Shown: in pieces, positions 9,065-18,302 of the stretch
Position numbering within the stretch: position 1 is the first letter of the stretch
How the letters are laid out: each line of letters starts with the position of its first letter
Program-made: the position numbers and the translations under genes
IMG/VR virus record: IMGVR_UViG_3300005541_000004
Location: 1-48,863 of that record
Reading direction: 5' to 3' (one strand)
Length of the DNA stretch: 48,863 bases
From: a virus
Notes under the pieces: model-generated
Seen by the model: only the letters and a program-made list of their open reading frames with translations
The model's database searches: none
Told to the model about the DNA's origin: nothing

Positions 9065-9134
9065 TTGACGGAGCTTTTCTTTCTTCTTGTATTAACAGGA
9101 AGATGATTGGTCAATTCTGACCTGTTGGAAAAGC
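9065..9134 (+). promoter_or_regulatory. Structured intergenic region with possible promoter
   Basis: The 90-bp gap before the duplicated genes contains TTGACG (9065-9070), 17 bases, then TGTATT (9088-9093), a moderate sigma70-like match. The downstream part is a nested inverted repeat: GCTTTTC (9073-9079) with GAAAAGC (9128-9134), AACAGG (9094-9099) with CCTGTT (9121-9126), and ATTGGTCAAT at the centre (9106-9115). It may be an operator, an RNA structure, or both. Confidence 0.4.
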
Positions 9135-9144
9135 GGAGAAGAAT

Positions 9145-9819
9145 ATGAGTCTTGGTTCAATTGCTGGTTCGACATCACAAGCATTGTCGGTATTGCCAGT
9201 CACAGGACGTGATTTGGCAATGGCAGATTCTGCTAATTACTACGTTGCTACTACGCCTACTCCTGGAACTGGTATTATTTCAGGAACAGCACTATCAAAC
9301 GTAGCAACTACTCCTCTACTGGTTCTATTTAATGGTGGTTTGCTAAATATCTATCCAATCTATTTGAGGCTCTCTACAACAGTAGCTAGTACTGGTGATG
9401 TTACTAATATGAATTTCTCACATAGTCTTGATCAGGGTAATAGAATGGGTGGTGCTACAAACGGCACGCAGCTAACAATTAACAATACGAATATTCTGAG
9501 CAATAGCAAGTCTTCTGCACAGATTACATATGGAGCAATTACAGGAGCCGGTGCGGCCACTGCAAACGCAAGGAATATTGGTAATGATTGGCCGCGAGTA
9601 GCTTTGATTAATATTGTTGGTGATGTATACGAATGGCAATATGGTGCTCCTATGGGTGTAGGAGTAGGAAGTACTCCTGCCACAGTGATGAATGTTTGCC
9701 GTTCGATGCCTGCTATTTGCTTGCCACCACAGAGTTCATATGTTATCGCTGTGTGGTGCGCAACTACATTTACTACTGGTTTTACTGCTGAAGTTCAATT
9801 CGCTTTCTGCGAAAAGTAA
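9145..9819 (+). CDS. Virion protein, tandem paralogue A
   Basis: This 224-aa protein is clearly homologous to the next gene. Both carry RDLA-ADSANYYVA-TPTPGTG near residues 24-45, then LFNGGLLN or VFNGGLLN, then NNTNIL and a late AICLPPQSSYV/AVVLQPQSSYV. The composition (Thr, Ala, Gly, Asn; beta-rich) suggests a surface coat or fibre protein. No domain name is certain. The two copies probably form related multimers on the virion, or one replaced an older role after duplication. Confidence 0.65.
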   Translation: MSLGSIAGSTSQALSVLPVTGRDLAMADSANYYVATTPTPGTGIISGTALSNVATTPLLVLFNGGLLNIYPIYLRLSTTVASTGDVTNMNFSHSLDQGNRMGGATNGTQLTINNTNILSNSKSSAQITYGAITGAGAATANARNIGNDWPRVALINIVGDVYEWQYGAPMGVGVGSTPATVMNVCRSMPAICLPPQSSYVIAVWCATTFTTGFTAEVQFAFCEK

Positions 9820-9833
9820 AAGGATAAAAGACA

Positions 9834-10472
9834 ATGCCTATTGGAACAAATGCTCTCAGCATCCTGAATGTAACTAATAGAGATCTAGCTATTGCTGATT
9901 CTGCTAATTATTATGTAGCAGTCACTCCTACGCCTGGTACTGGTGTTATTACAAATGCTGGTACTACCGCTGCGGCTACTACTCCATCACTAGTTGTATT
10001 CAATGGTGGATTGCTAAACGTATATCTATTGTACTTGAAACTGTCTGAAACAGTTGTTGGTGGTGGAGCTGCTGTTCATAACTTTACACATTTTGTTGAT
10101 CAGGGAAATCGCTTTACAAGCGGTGGTACTGCATTGACAATCAATAACACAAATATTCTTGCTAATGCTAAATCTAGTTCTCAGATTTCATTTGGGGCTA
10201 TTACGGCCACTGCGGCAACTTCCAATCAGAGAACAATTGCTAATGATTGGTTCCGTGCTGGTGCTGATGTTGTTGGTGATGTATATGAGTTCCATTATGG
10301 TGCTCCATTGGGAGCAAGTGTTGGTTCTCAAGTTGCTACTGTTGCTAATTTCTGTAGAGCCGTTCCTGCTGTTGTATTGCAGCCGCAAAGCTCCTACGTA
10401 TTGAATATTTGGGCTGCTACATTTACTCAGGGTATTACATTTGAAGTTCAGCTTGCATTCGCTGAAAAGTAA
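9834..10472 (+). CDS. Virion protein, tandem paralogue B
   Basis: This 212-aa protein follows paralogue A after 14 bases (ribosome site AAAGGATAAAAG). It aligns with A over nearly its whole length, with A carrying about 12 extra residues at the N-terminus. Shared landmarks are the ADSANYYVA and FNGGLLNVY segments and a C-terminus ending FEVQLAFAEK against AEVQFAFCEK in A. The role is presumably structural. Confidence 0.65.
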   Translation: MPIGTNALSILNVTNRDLAIADSANYYVAVTPTPGTGVITNAGTTAAATTPSLVVFNGGLLNVYLLYLKLSETVVGGGAAVHNFTHFVDQGNRFTSGGTALTINNTNILANAKSSSQISFGAITATAATSNQRTIANDWFRAGADVVGDVYEFHYGAPLGASVGSQVATVANFCRAVPAVVLQPQSSYVLNIWAATFTQGITFEVQLAFAEK

Positions 10473-10484
10473 GGATTAGTGAGT

Positions 10485-10564
10485 TGAGCCGTTCTCATCA
10501 ATGTCGCAAGGGACTCCATTAGCAATTCCGCTAATGCCTGCTTCCGGTGAGAGCGGCTCATTTT
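10485..10564 (+). terminator. Branched hairpin, possible attenuator or terminator
   Basis: A 13-bp stem with one mismatch (TGAGCCGTTCTCA at 10485-10497 with TGAGAGCGGCTCA at 10548-10560) encloses a second hairpin, CATTAGC with GCTAATG (10517-10536, 6-base loop). A run of four T follows. It sits after the duplicated virion genes and before the next gene block. It may reduce transcription between high-output capsid/decoration genes and the connector genes. Confidence 0.5.
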
Positions 10565-10577
10565 AATCGGAGTTGAG

Positions 10578-10799
10578 ATGGCAGAGAATCCATTCAAACA
10601 CAGACAGGCAGAGAGGAATAGAATATTAGAAAAGAAAGATGAAGTTCTTAAAAAGAAAGAAATAGATGAATTAGATAAGATGTATGCCGTTGAGGATATG
10701 AAAGATAGATTTGATTACGCTCAGAAAATCTTAGCCCAGTTTGGCGGATTAGAGTCAAATATTCCTATTCATCATCCGTATTGGAAATTGAGGCCCTAA
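10578..10799 (+). CDS. Small charged coiled-coil protein
   Basis: This 73-aa protein has a good GGAG ribosome site just upstream. It is dominated by Lys, Glu, Arg and Asp in long helical runs (residues 8-55), ending with IPIHHPYWKLRP. The function is unknown. It lies between decoration-type genes and connector genes, and its stop overlaps the next start (TAATG). Confidence 0.6.
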   Translation: MAENPFKHRQAERNRILEKKDEVLKKKEIDELDKMYAVEDMKDRFDYAQKILAQFGGLESNIPIHHPYWKLRP

Positions 10800-11338
10800 T
10801 GGAACTCCGAGAAGACATTGCGTATATTAATAAAAAGTTGATAGATGAATTTGGTTATGAATCTGATGGCCGAGCAAGATTTAGAATCGTCTTTTCAGAA
10901 GATGAATATGAACGAAGACTTACTGATTTCACAGATGAGGGATTCCAACTAGCAGTTCCAGAAGTTAGACTATTTCCGAAATATAAGCAATGGATTCATC
11001 AGAAATATATACTCGAACGGCTAGTTCCTATTCCTGAGAATGCTGAGCTGACTGAAAAAGTAGGATATGAGCCGGCTTGGGTATTTCAAGATAAGCATGG
11101 TAATTATCTTCCTCCATTCTTTGATGGTTGTAGGCTAGTTATTGAGTCAATGTTTGAGGCTATGGGACGAAAGGATATGTTTGCTAGATATAAGGACAAA
11201 AATATCTCAAAAGAAGAGCACCTCGCACATATTAAGAAGGTTGAAGAGGAACTTTTTGGAAATGAGTCAGCAGTAACAGATGCTCTAGCATATGGAACTG
11301 GTGTTGTAGTTCCAGGACAGGATAAGGTGATACACTAA
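10799..11338 (+). CDS. Hypothetical structural-module protein
   Basis: This 179-aa protein is taken from the ATG in the TAATG junction; an in-frame TTG 18 bases upstream is possible but lies inside the previous gene. It is acidic and mostly alpha-helical with several aromatic residues (YKQWIHQKYILERLVPIP at about 61-78). No motif identifies a family. Context suggests a head-completion or virion-assembly role. Confidence 0.6.
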   Translation: MELREDIAYINKKLIDEFGYESDGRARFRIVFSEDEYERRLTDFTDEGFQLAVPEVRLFPKYKQWIHQKYILERLVPIPENAELTEKVGYEPAWVFQDKHGNYLPPFFDGCRLVIESMFEAMGRKDMFARYKDKNISKEEHLAHIKKVEEELFGNESAVTDALAYGTGVVVPGQDKVIH

Positions 11339-12081
11339 TGCCTGAAGAAGTCGGAAAACCAATCGTTGTTGGCACTCAGATGCCTTCTCAATTAGAGTTT
11401 CTTAGTGCTGCTACACAGCCTATTAGCCGGAGACGACTGATTAGATCAGCTAAGAATCCACTTGATAAGTGTACAGTAGTCTCGATTTTTCCAAAAGATG
11501 TTGAAGCTGAAAAAGTTACTATGGAACCAGGCCGGTTTTATATTAAGGCAGGAACACTAGAAAAACCATCGATTTTAGTAGTAGGAACTTCTTCATGGTG
11601 GAAGGATATTGATTACGAGCAGCCTTTGCAGGAGATTATCGTCGGTAGTATTCAGGTAGCTAATTCAATCATAAATGATTATTGTAATGCAGTTTTCGGC
11701 TCTAATATGTCAGATGCGATGCCAGGATTATTCTTCACTGAAGGAGCTAAGACTGTTGATGAAATAAAGACAAATTACAAAGATAAACTTAAAGAAGTTA
11801 ATCAGAAGCAGATGAGATGGTATGAAATCTTGGTTAGAGCCGCAGATAGTTTGTGGGCTAGAACGAATAATAATCCTATTGTAATCATGGATGAGATGCG
11901 CCTCGCTGCGCGTTCGTTGAATCTAAATGATAAAGCATGGTTAAAGGACTATCAGATTGCTGAATTAATTCGCTGTCAATTCTGCGGTGGAATGAGAAAT
12001 CCTCAATTTCCTATTTGTCCAGTTTGTAAGGCTATCGATCCGAAGCATCCACTTGCAGCTTCTATTAAATTTGCTGTGTGA
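11338..12081 (+). CDS. Structural-module protein with C-terminal zinc ribbon
   Basis: This is a 247-aa protein. The N-terminal half contains beta segments and a Trp-Trp pair (SSWWKDIDYEQP at about 84-95). The C-terminus has CQFCGG and CPVCKAIDP, two Cys pairs about 15 residues apart that would bind one zinc. Proteins with this layout occur next to connector genes in other podovirus-like genomes, but their role is not established. It overlaps the previous stop (TAATG) and is four bases from the next gene. Confidence 0.6.
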   Translation: MPEEVGKPIVVGTQMPSQLEFLSAATQPISRRRLIRSAKNPLDKCTVVSIFPKDVEAEKVTMEPGRFYIKAGTLEKPSILVVGTSSWWKDIDYEQPLQEIIVGSIQVANSIINDYCNAVFGSNMSDAMPGLFFTEGAKTVDEIKTNYKDKLKEVNQKQMRWYEILVRAADSLWARTNNNPIVIMDEMRLAARSLNLNDKAWLKDYQIAELIRCQFCGGMRNPQFPICPVCKAIDPKHPLAASIKFAV

Positions 12082-12084
12082 GAA

Positions 12085-12795
12085 ATGCCAACTCCTAGTT
12101 CGATAATCACTACAGTAGCAGTATTAATGAATGATTTTGCCCAAACTCAATATACGAATGCTGTCTGTTTGCCGATGTTGAATTTGGCGTTGAATGAACT
12201 TCAAGAAACGTTTGAGTTGAATAGCATTCCAATCACGAATGAGACATCTGCAATATTGACGATTCCAGCACAAGTTCCCGGTCAAATCAATGTCCAAGTA
12301 GGATTGAATACTTCTCCAGCTCTACCGTTAGATTTAGTTGAGATTCAGCAATTATGGGAGTCTCAAACAGGATTAAATCAGTGGACTCGTGTAGATAAAA
12401 GAGAGTCTCTTCCACACTATTTAGAAGATGGATTTGCTATTTCTCAATTTCTTATTTGGGCATGGTGGCAGGGAGCTATTAATCTTATAGCAGCGAATCA
12501 GATTAATGATCTAAAGCTAGACTATACTGCAAATATGTTTGCTACTCCAATTTTAATTGGAAATATTGGAGTTAATCTTCCATTCACTAATATCGGAACA
12601 TATCTCGACTACAAAACTGCCGCATTGTGCGCGATGTTTATAGCAGAAAATCCAGAACGGGCAGGTGCATTAGATAGTCTTGCCGGAACTGCATTAAGCC
12701 GGGCACTAGGAATTCCAATTAAAGGAATGCAATCTATTACGACTCGAAGAAGGCCATTCAGATATAGCTTCAAACGTCGAGGGACGGTGATGTGA
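12085..12795 (+). CDS. Probable head-to-tail connector (P22 gp4-like)
   Basis: This 236-aa protein has a helical N-terminus (LMNDFAQTQYTNAVCLP, then LNLALNELQETF). The pattern recalls the adaptor proteins that dock under the portal ring in P22-like phages. A beta-rich middle and a basic C-terminal tail (TTRRRPFRYSFKRRGT) follow. The tail would suit contact with the portal or DNA. The next gene, a large nozzle-like protein, is the usual partner. The assignment is by pattern and order only. Confidence 0.55.
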   Translation: MPTPSSIITTVAVLMNDFAQTQYTNAVCLPMLNLALNELQETFELNSIPITNETSAILTIPAQVPGQINVQVGLNTSPALPLDLVEIQQLWESQTGLNQWTRVDKRESLPHYLEDGFAISQFLIWAWWQGAINLIAANQINDLKLDYTANMFATPILIGNIGVNLPFTNIGTYLDYKTAALCAMFIAENPERAGALDSLAGTALSRALGIPIKGMQSITTRRRPFRYSFKRRGTVM

Positions 12796-15053
12796 GTGTT
12801 CGAGATCATACTGGAATAGTTCTTTCAGTCTTCAATGGTCTTTGGAATAGAGGAGATGTAGATACTACTCCTATAGATCATTTCTCTGACTGTAACAATA
12901 TAGATTTCATTGGAAATAGTTTTGCAACTAGACCAGGAATTGACATTCTCCAATCAGTCAATGTTCCAATAGACAATATCGTAAGAATCTACAACTATGC
13001 TACGCAAACAGCTAATACATTAATTGTTCTAGCTATAGATGGCTCCGGCAATGGGAACATCTTCCACATTGTTAGTCCAACACTAGTTTATGGTCCGATT
13101 TTAACTATTGCTGGAATGACTGATTTTGCTTTTGTTCCATATGCCGGACGGGGCTATATCAGTCCGTTTGCGGCTTCTCAACCAGTTCTTAATTCTCCAA
13201 ATCCTTTATTAGCAACATTAGCTTCTGGCTCTGGAATGGGAGTTGGAGTTTATGAATATGCAGTTACATTTGCTAATGCCTCTGGAGAAACTGCTCCTTC
13301 TGCATTAACTTCGATTACAACTATTACTGCATTAGCGGCTCCTATTATTAATCCAGTAATAACAGATTTAGGTACAATAGGTGGTGGTAATGCTCTAACT
13401 CCGGGAGCCACCTATCAATGGTTATTCACTTATACTAGGAGTGGATTAGAAACTTCTATAGGTGTTGCAAGTGCTGGATTTGTAGCTCCTGCTATTAATC
13501 ATATTATTGGATTACAGGCGTCTGCTGCTCCGCCATCAATAAATACTCCAATAAATATTTATAGGACTTTAGCTAATGGCGCTACTTATTATCTTGAATA
13601 TCAATATTTGGGCGGAAATAATATTTCGTATCCAGGTTTTGCTAACGGATATACTGTTGTTGGTATAATTAGTGATGCTCAACTATTAGCGGCTAATATA
13701 ACTGCTCCATCTTCAAATTCAACCCAACAACAAAAAGTTGTTTTAAATTCAATTCCACTTGATCCTACAGGACTAGCAACATCCAGAAAGATTTATCGCA
13801 CTAAGGCTAATCTCTTAGCTCTTCTACTAGATCATACACTAGCAGATAATACAACGACTACATATACAGATGCTAATGCTGATGCTACACTGACGACTGC
13901 TGCTCCGACAGTTAATACTTTATATACTGGAACTACTCTAATTGAAAAGGGTATGAGCGGACAGCCACTTTATGTTTATACTGGTGATGGAATAAATGCT
14001 AGACCTGCTGCTGGTGCTGGATTATCTGGTACAATGACAGTAGCGAATGGAATAGGCGGATTTACAGACCCCGGGCAGAGGATTTTTGGAATTGTATCGC
14101 AGACAATTTCTGGTTATAATTCTCCACCGACAGTTCTTACCCCATTCATCACAAATGGAACTTCTGTATCGTTTGGCTCTATTCCAACAAGTGGTAGTGC
14201 GGTAGTAGTTAAAAGACTTTTGGTTTCTACGATAGCAATTCCAGCTGCTCAGTACGCAGTAGACTCTAATTTGAGTGATTATCAATTCTTCTTCGTTCCA
14301 AATGCAGTCATTAACAATAACGTAGACACATTTCTCAATAATATCTCATTTTATGATGCGGATTTGTTAGCAGATGCTTCAGCTCTTTTACAGAATTATA
14401 CAACAATCCCTTCTGGCTCAGTCTTGACTCTATATCATAACCGTTTAGTTCTAGCTTGCACGTATACTGATATTTCTCTCGCTCTGGTGAGTCGGATAGG
14501 AGAGCCAGAAGCAATAAATCAAATTACCGGATTAATTATAGCTCCACTTGACGGCAATCCTCTCTCTAATGCACAAGAGTATCGAGATGTTCTCTATCTC
14601 TTCAAGCCATCTAAAACTCTGAGTTATACAGATAATGGTCAGGAACCAGCATTCTGGCCGCTAATCATGATTGATACTGCATTAGGAACTCAAGTTCATG
14701 GTATTGCGACAGTTCTTGATAGCGGCAGTTCATCAGTTGACTTTTTGATAGTTTGCACATATCAAGGAATTAGCTTGTTTAATGGAAAATATGTAGTTCC
14801 TGAATTGAGTTGGAAGATTTCAGCTTTTTGGAAAGCTCTAGATAGAACTAAATTCAACATAATTCAGGCCGTTAACGCCTCGATTCAGAAAGAGATTTAC
14901 ATAATTCTTCCTACTAGACAAATGTTGATGGGAAACTACTCGAACGGCATGGATTGGAAGAATATTCGATGGTCACCCTGGTCATTTCCAGTAAATATGA
15001 ATACAGTAGCAATTTATAACATTGATCAAATCATTTTCGGAGCTAACTTGTAA
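12792..15053 (+). CDS. Large tail/nozzle protein (P22 gp10 or T7 gp12-like)
   Basis: This 753-aa protein uses a GTG start in a GTGA overlap. The N-terminus contains DCNNIDFIGNSFATRPGID, resembling the conserved opening of podoviral nozzle/stabiliser proteins (an Asn near the start, then a tight Arg-x-Gly turn). Long beta-repeat stretches follow (residues about 120-420), rich in Ala, Thr, Ile and Asn. The last 200 residues include LYLFKPSKTLSYTDNG and WSPWSFPVNM. It is expected to form the hexameric tail tube below the connector. Confidence 0.6.
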   Translation: MSVRDHTGIVLSVFNGLWNRGDVDTTPIDHFSDCNNIDFIGNSFATRPGIDILQSVNVPIDNIVRIYNYATQTANTLIVLAIDGSGNGNIFHIVSPTLVYGPILTIAGMTDFAFVPYAGRGYISPFAASQPVLNSPNPLLATLASGSGMGVGVYEYAVTFANASGETAPSALTSITTITALAAPIINPVITDLGTIGGGNALTPGATYQWLFTYTRSGLETSIGVASAGFVAPAINHIIGLQASAAPPSINTPINIYRTLANGATYYLEYQYLGGNNISYPGFANGYTVVGIISDAQLLAANITAPSSNSTQQQKVVLNSIPLDPTGLATSRKIYRTKANLLALLLDHTLADNTTTTYTDANADATLTTAAPTVNTLYTGTTLIEKGMSGQPLYVYTGDGINARPAAGAGLSGTMTVANGIGGFTDPGQRIFGIVSQTISGYNSPPTVLTPFITNGTSVSFGSIPTSGSAVVVKRLLVSTIAIPAAQYAVDSNLSDYQFFFVPNAVINNNVDTFLNNISFYDADLLADASALLQNYTTIPSGSVLTLYHNRLVLACTYTDISLALVSRIGEPEAINQITGLIIAPLDGNPLSNAQEYRDVLYLFKPSKTLSYTDNGQEPAFWPLIMIDTALGTQVHGIATVLDSGSSSVDFLIVCTYQGISLFNGKYVVPELSWKISAFWKALDRTKFNIIQAVNASIQKEIYIILPTRQMLMGNYSNGMDWKNIRWSPWSFPVNMNTVAIYNIDQIIFGANL

Positions 15054-16063
15054 TGGGAACTTTCATTATTAGAGCTACTACAGTTGTTAGCGGCGGAACT
15101 CCTTTGACTGATGCTAATATTTCATTCGTTCCGCCGCAAGCAGGTTGGATAATTGATTACACTCTCAGCACTTCTCTTCTTGCTGTGATTAATCAGACTG
15201 GTCCGCTTTATCCCCTTGGAACTCTAGAAGCTCTTGACAAAAGCAATCTAGTCGAATTAGATTTTATACAATCTCTGAGATTAGGATGTGGTGGGACTTC
15301 TATTTATCTAGACGGTTCTACTGATCCAATAGCTCTTGCTGACTTACCAAAAGGATTCTCTCCAACTTCAGCGGAAGTTATGGTGAATATGGGAACAATT
15401 AGGCAGTCTGGTGGAACTGCCCATTATCATCTTCAGCAGAAATCTGGAGTTATTGGAACGACTGACTCTAATAGTTTTGCATATCCTCCGCCAACAGCAT
15501 CTATGGCATCTATTGTCGGAGGAGGGTTTGGTATTGATGTTAATTTACTAGTTACTGGAGGCTCTAATTCATGTTCTATTGCTTTTAATGATCTTAGAAT
15601 TGAAGGAATTTATGTAGTATTATCATACGGAGCTACTGTCACTCCATCTAATCCTGCATTTACAACTGTTGGAGATATTATAACAATTGCGTCTGTTGGA
15701 CCTGCTAGCGGCATGGACCTCTCTCATGTTTCTGTTAATATCACATATTTGGATAGTTCTAATGTTTTACAGACAATAAATGCCGCTCCCAGTATCCAGA
15801 ATCCACAACAGTTTGTCTTTACAATGCCTAATTTCACTACAGCAGTTCAAGTGACTGTCAATGCTGTAGGAGACGGTACTCAGTTCTCAGGGAGTGTAGC
15901 TCTAGGAATATTATTAACAAATAACTTTACTGATGGAACAGGAATCTACGTTCTTGAACCCGGAAAGACTAATGATACTCTCTATGCTCAAGGCAGTAAT
16001 CCTATTCAAACTGTTGCAGTAGCAATTCCAAATCCATTCATCAAAACTGGATTCATCCCGTGA
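15053..16063 (+). CDS. Tail-associated protein with Ig-like region
   Basis: This 336-aa protein overlaps the previous gene by one base (TAATG). The first half is beta-structured with a conserved-looking HYHLQQKSG stretch. Residues about 200-270 have the strand spacing of an IPT/TIG or other Ig-like domain (DIITIASVGPASG, then VNITYLD, then QFVFTMPNF). Such domains often decorate tails and bind host surfaces. No enzymatic motif is visible. Confidence 0.5.
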   Translation: MGTFIIRATTVVSGGTPLTDANISFVPPQAGWIIDYTLSTSLLAVINQTGPLYPLGTLEALDKSNLVELDFIQSLRLGCGGTSIYLDGSTDPIALADLPKGFSPTSAEVMVNMGTIRQSGGTAHYHLQQKSGVIGTTDSNSFAYPPPTASMASIVGGGFGIDVNLLVTGGSNSCSIAFNDLRIEGIYVVLSYGATVTPSNPAFTTVGDIITIASVGPASGMDLSHVSVNITYLDSSNVLQTINAAPSIQNPQQFVFTMPNFTTAVQVTVNAVGDGTQFSGSVALGILLTNNFTDGTGIYVLEPGKTNDTLYAQGSNPIQTVAVAIPNPFIKTGFIP

Positions 16064-16365
16064 GTAAGAAAGCAGTCTCTCAAGGCGAAGAAGTTATTAA
16101 TCATTATGGAGCAGTTCGTCTACGTGTTACAGGTAGTGCAAATCTTCAAATGACACTTTTTAGTCTAGATGAAGTTCAATCATATGTGATGGTCCCAGTC
16201 ACGTTGGAGTCCGCGAACAACGTGGAACCGAATAGATTATGCAATTTTATTCAGCAGAGAGCTAAACTACTAATTCAGACAACTAATATGAATGAAACCT
16301 TTCAAATTTCTAAAATTATCGTCTTTGTTAGACCAGTAGCAAAGTCATGGCCGGAAACGTCTTAA
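16060..16365 (+). CDS. Small conserved tail-module protein
   Basis: This 101-aa protein starts at a GTG in a GTGA overlap. It contains YGAVRLRVTGSANLQ and FIQQRAKLLIQTT, a pattern of a small all-beta protein that recurs in podovirus tail modules next to nozzle genes. The function is unknown. It likely interacts with the neighbouring nozzle or fibre proteins. Confidence 0.6.
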   Translation: MSKKAVSQGEEVINHYGAVRLRVTGSANLQMTLFSLDEVQSYVMVPVTLESANNVEPNRLCNFIQQRAKLLIQTTNMNETFQISKIIVFVRPVAKSWPETS

Positions 16366-16377
16366 TCATTCAATAAA

Positions 16378-17937
16378 ATGGCTAGCTCCGATCCGGCTCG
16401 TTTATATCAATTATTACTGAATACAGGTCTGCAAACTAAAGATAATCCTTTGCATCAAGTAATTCACTCGCTAATTGATCACGCTGTTTCTACAAATAAA
16501 GCAGTCTCTATAATCATTTCTAGTAATTCTAGTTCTAGCTTCAATCAAGGATTACAAGGTATTCAAGGAATACAAGGAATTCCCGGAGTAGATGGAGATG
16601 GTTTTTTTGATGAGCCTTTAATCGATCAATTTATTCCAACTAATCCATTAGTTATCGGTTCTCTTCAAGCAGCCGGAATTGGTTCTGCTGCTATAATTAA
16701 TATTGGTCCATTCACTCTAAATGATGCGGTGAATCCAGTTTCTGGATTAGCCGTAACAGTTACACTTCCTACTATAACTACAGGAGTTAGAAGTGCTGTA
16801 AACTTCAATATGACTTCTGCTGGTTCTAGTGCTCATGATCAACAAGGTTGTGTATTCACACTAAACTCTGGATATACTGGAGCTAGTAAATGTTTTGCGC
16901 TAAAAGCGGAAACCAATGTGGCATCTACTGGATTTGTAGTTGGAGTACAAGGTCATGTTTTTGGTGCTTCTGCTGTTAATATTGGAGTAAATGCTGTTGT
17001 TGCTAGCGGAACTCAAAATATTGCCTTGTTTGCTGGTTTGGGTGGAATTGATGGGTCTAGTTTTTCTTCTGCAATTACCGCAGCCATCGTTGCAGCTAAT
17101 GGAGTTACTACTTCTGATTTATTTCAAGCATATAGTAATATTACTAAGGTGGCATCTTTAACTGATGCCGGCTTATTTAATTCTAAATCTTTAAGTTCAT
17201 CATCTACGATCGTTGCTACTGGAAACATTAGTACTACAGGTGGCTATTTATTATCTGGTGCTATTGGTTCTAATTCTCCCAATCCTGGCGACTTGATAGT
17301 GAATCGTGGAACTACTGGAGCCATCTTTTTTGGTAATTCTGGGTCGATTTATCTTTTCTATGATGGAACAAAATTCAATCTCCAATCATCATTATCAGTA
17401 ATTGGTAGTATCACTGCTTCTACATTTGTTCAAGCCGCAGCTGCCTCTGGCTTTTCTTGGGCAGCATCTTCAGCTCTCTTAAGTCCTTCTAATGGAACAA
17501 TTAATATCGTTAATAATGCTAACTCTAGTGGAATTGGTATTGATATCACTACAGATAGTCTTCTTAAAGTTCGTAATCGTGCTCAAAATGCTGATGGTAA
17601 TATATCCTTTGCAACATTTACACATTCTGGAGCAGAAATTGATAAGACATATCAAATTTATGCCCCAGCAACTCTAGCAACAGTTACTATGAGTGCTGGT
17701 CAATCAAGAGCAATCATAAATCCAGCTGGAACCATTGCAGTTTTAACAGTGACTTTGCCTCCATCTCCTGTAGATGGTCAAGTAGCTGGTATTTCCTTCA
17801 CTCAAGTTGTTTCAGCATTAACAGTAAATGCTCCAGGTGGTGCTACAGTTATTGCTGCACCAACGTCTGCCGCAGTTGATACTACTTTTAGATTCCTTTA
17901 TAATGCATCCTCAACAACTTGGTTTCCGGCATCATGA
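16378..17937 (+). CDS. Tail fibre or head-fibre protein with collagen-like segment
   Basis: This is a 519-aa protein. A helical N-terminus (residues 1-48) probably anchors it. A short collagen-like Gly-x-y run (residues about 58-75, GLQGIQGIQGIPGVDGDG) follows, typical of trimeric phage fibres. The remainder is Ser/Thr/Ala/Gly-rich beta structure ending FLYNASSTTWFPAS, a fibre-type C-terminal closure. It may recognise the host surface. The last bases overlap the next start (ATGA). Confidence 0.7.
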   Translation: MASSDPARLYQLLLNTGLQTKDNPLHQVIHSLIDHAVSTNKAVSIIISSNSSSSFNQGLQGIQGIQGIPGVDGDGFFDEPLIDQFIPTNPLVIGSLQAAGIGSAAIINIGPFTLNDAVNPVSGLAVTVTLPTITTGVRSAVNFNMTSAGSSAHDQQGCVFTLNSGYTGASKCFALKAETNVASTGFVVGVQGHVFGASAVNIGVNAVVASGTQNIALFAGLGGIDGSSFSSAITAAIVAANGVTTSDLFQAYSNITKVASLTDAGLFNSKSLSSSSTIVATGNISTTGGYLLSGAIGSNSPNPGDLIVNRGTTGAIFFGNSGSIYLFYDGTKFNLQSSLSVIGSITASTFVQAAAASGFSWAASSALLSPSNGTINIVNNANSSGIGIDITTDSLLKVRNRAQNADGNISFATFTHSGAEIDKTYQIYAPATLATVTMSAGQSRAIINPAGTIAVLTVTLPPSPVDGQVAGISFTQVVSALTVNAPGGATVIAAPTSAAVDTTFRFLYNASSTTWFPAS

Positions 17938-18302
17938 CAAATAGAGCCTTTCGATTCGGTCCAATCGCATTAACGAATACTCTTACGACTAATCTACTAA
18001 ATCCAGCTACGTTGACTGGAGGAGTCAATTGCAATCCTACTGCTACATATATTATTCTGAGAAGAATGAATATAATTAATAAAACGTCTGTAGCAGTTAC
18101 ATTTAGCTTTTGGCTTGGAGCTACTGGAGGAAATGTTGCTGGAACAGAGGTAATAGGCTCTGGGCAGTCAATTCCAGCTAATAGTTTTTTTCCATGGAGC
18201 GGATATTTAAGATTAGATTCGACTGATTTCTTAGTTGGAGGAGCTTCTGCGAATACGTCTCTTACAATTGAAGCGGAAGGCGAGATAGGGGTGGCTGGAT
18301 AA
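17934..18302 (+). CDS. Small tail/fibre-associated beta protein
   Basis: This 122-aa protein is taken from the ATG of the ATGA junction; the frame is open 15 bases further upstream without a ribosome site. Alternating hydrophobic strands and a FFPWSGYLRL segment suggest a beta-sandwich of the kind found on tail tips or as decoration proteins. No named family is recognised. Confidence 0.55.
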   Translation: MTNRAFRFGPIALTNTLTTNLLNPATLTGGVNCNPTATYIILRRMNIINKTSVAVTFSFWLGATGGNVAGTEVIGSGQSIPANSFFPWSGYLRLDSTDFLVGGASANTSLTIEAEGEIGVAG

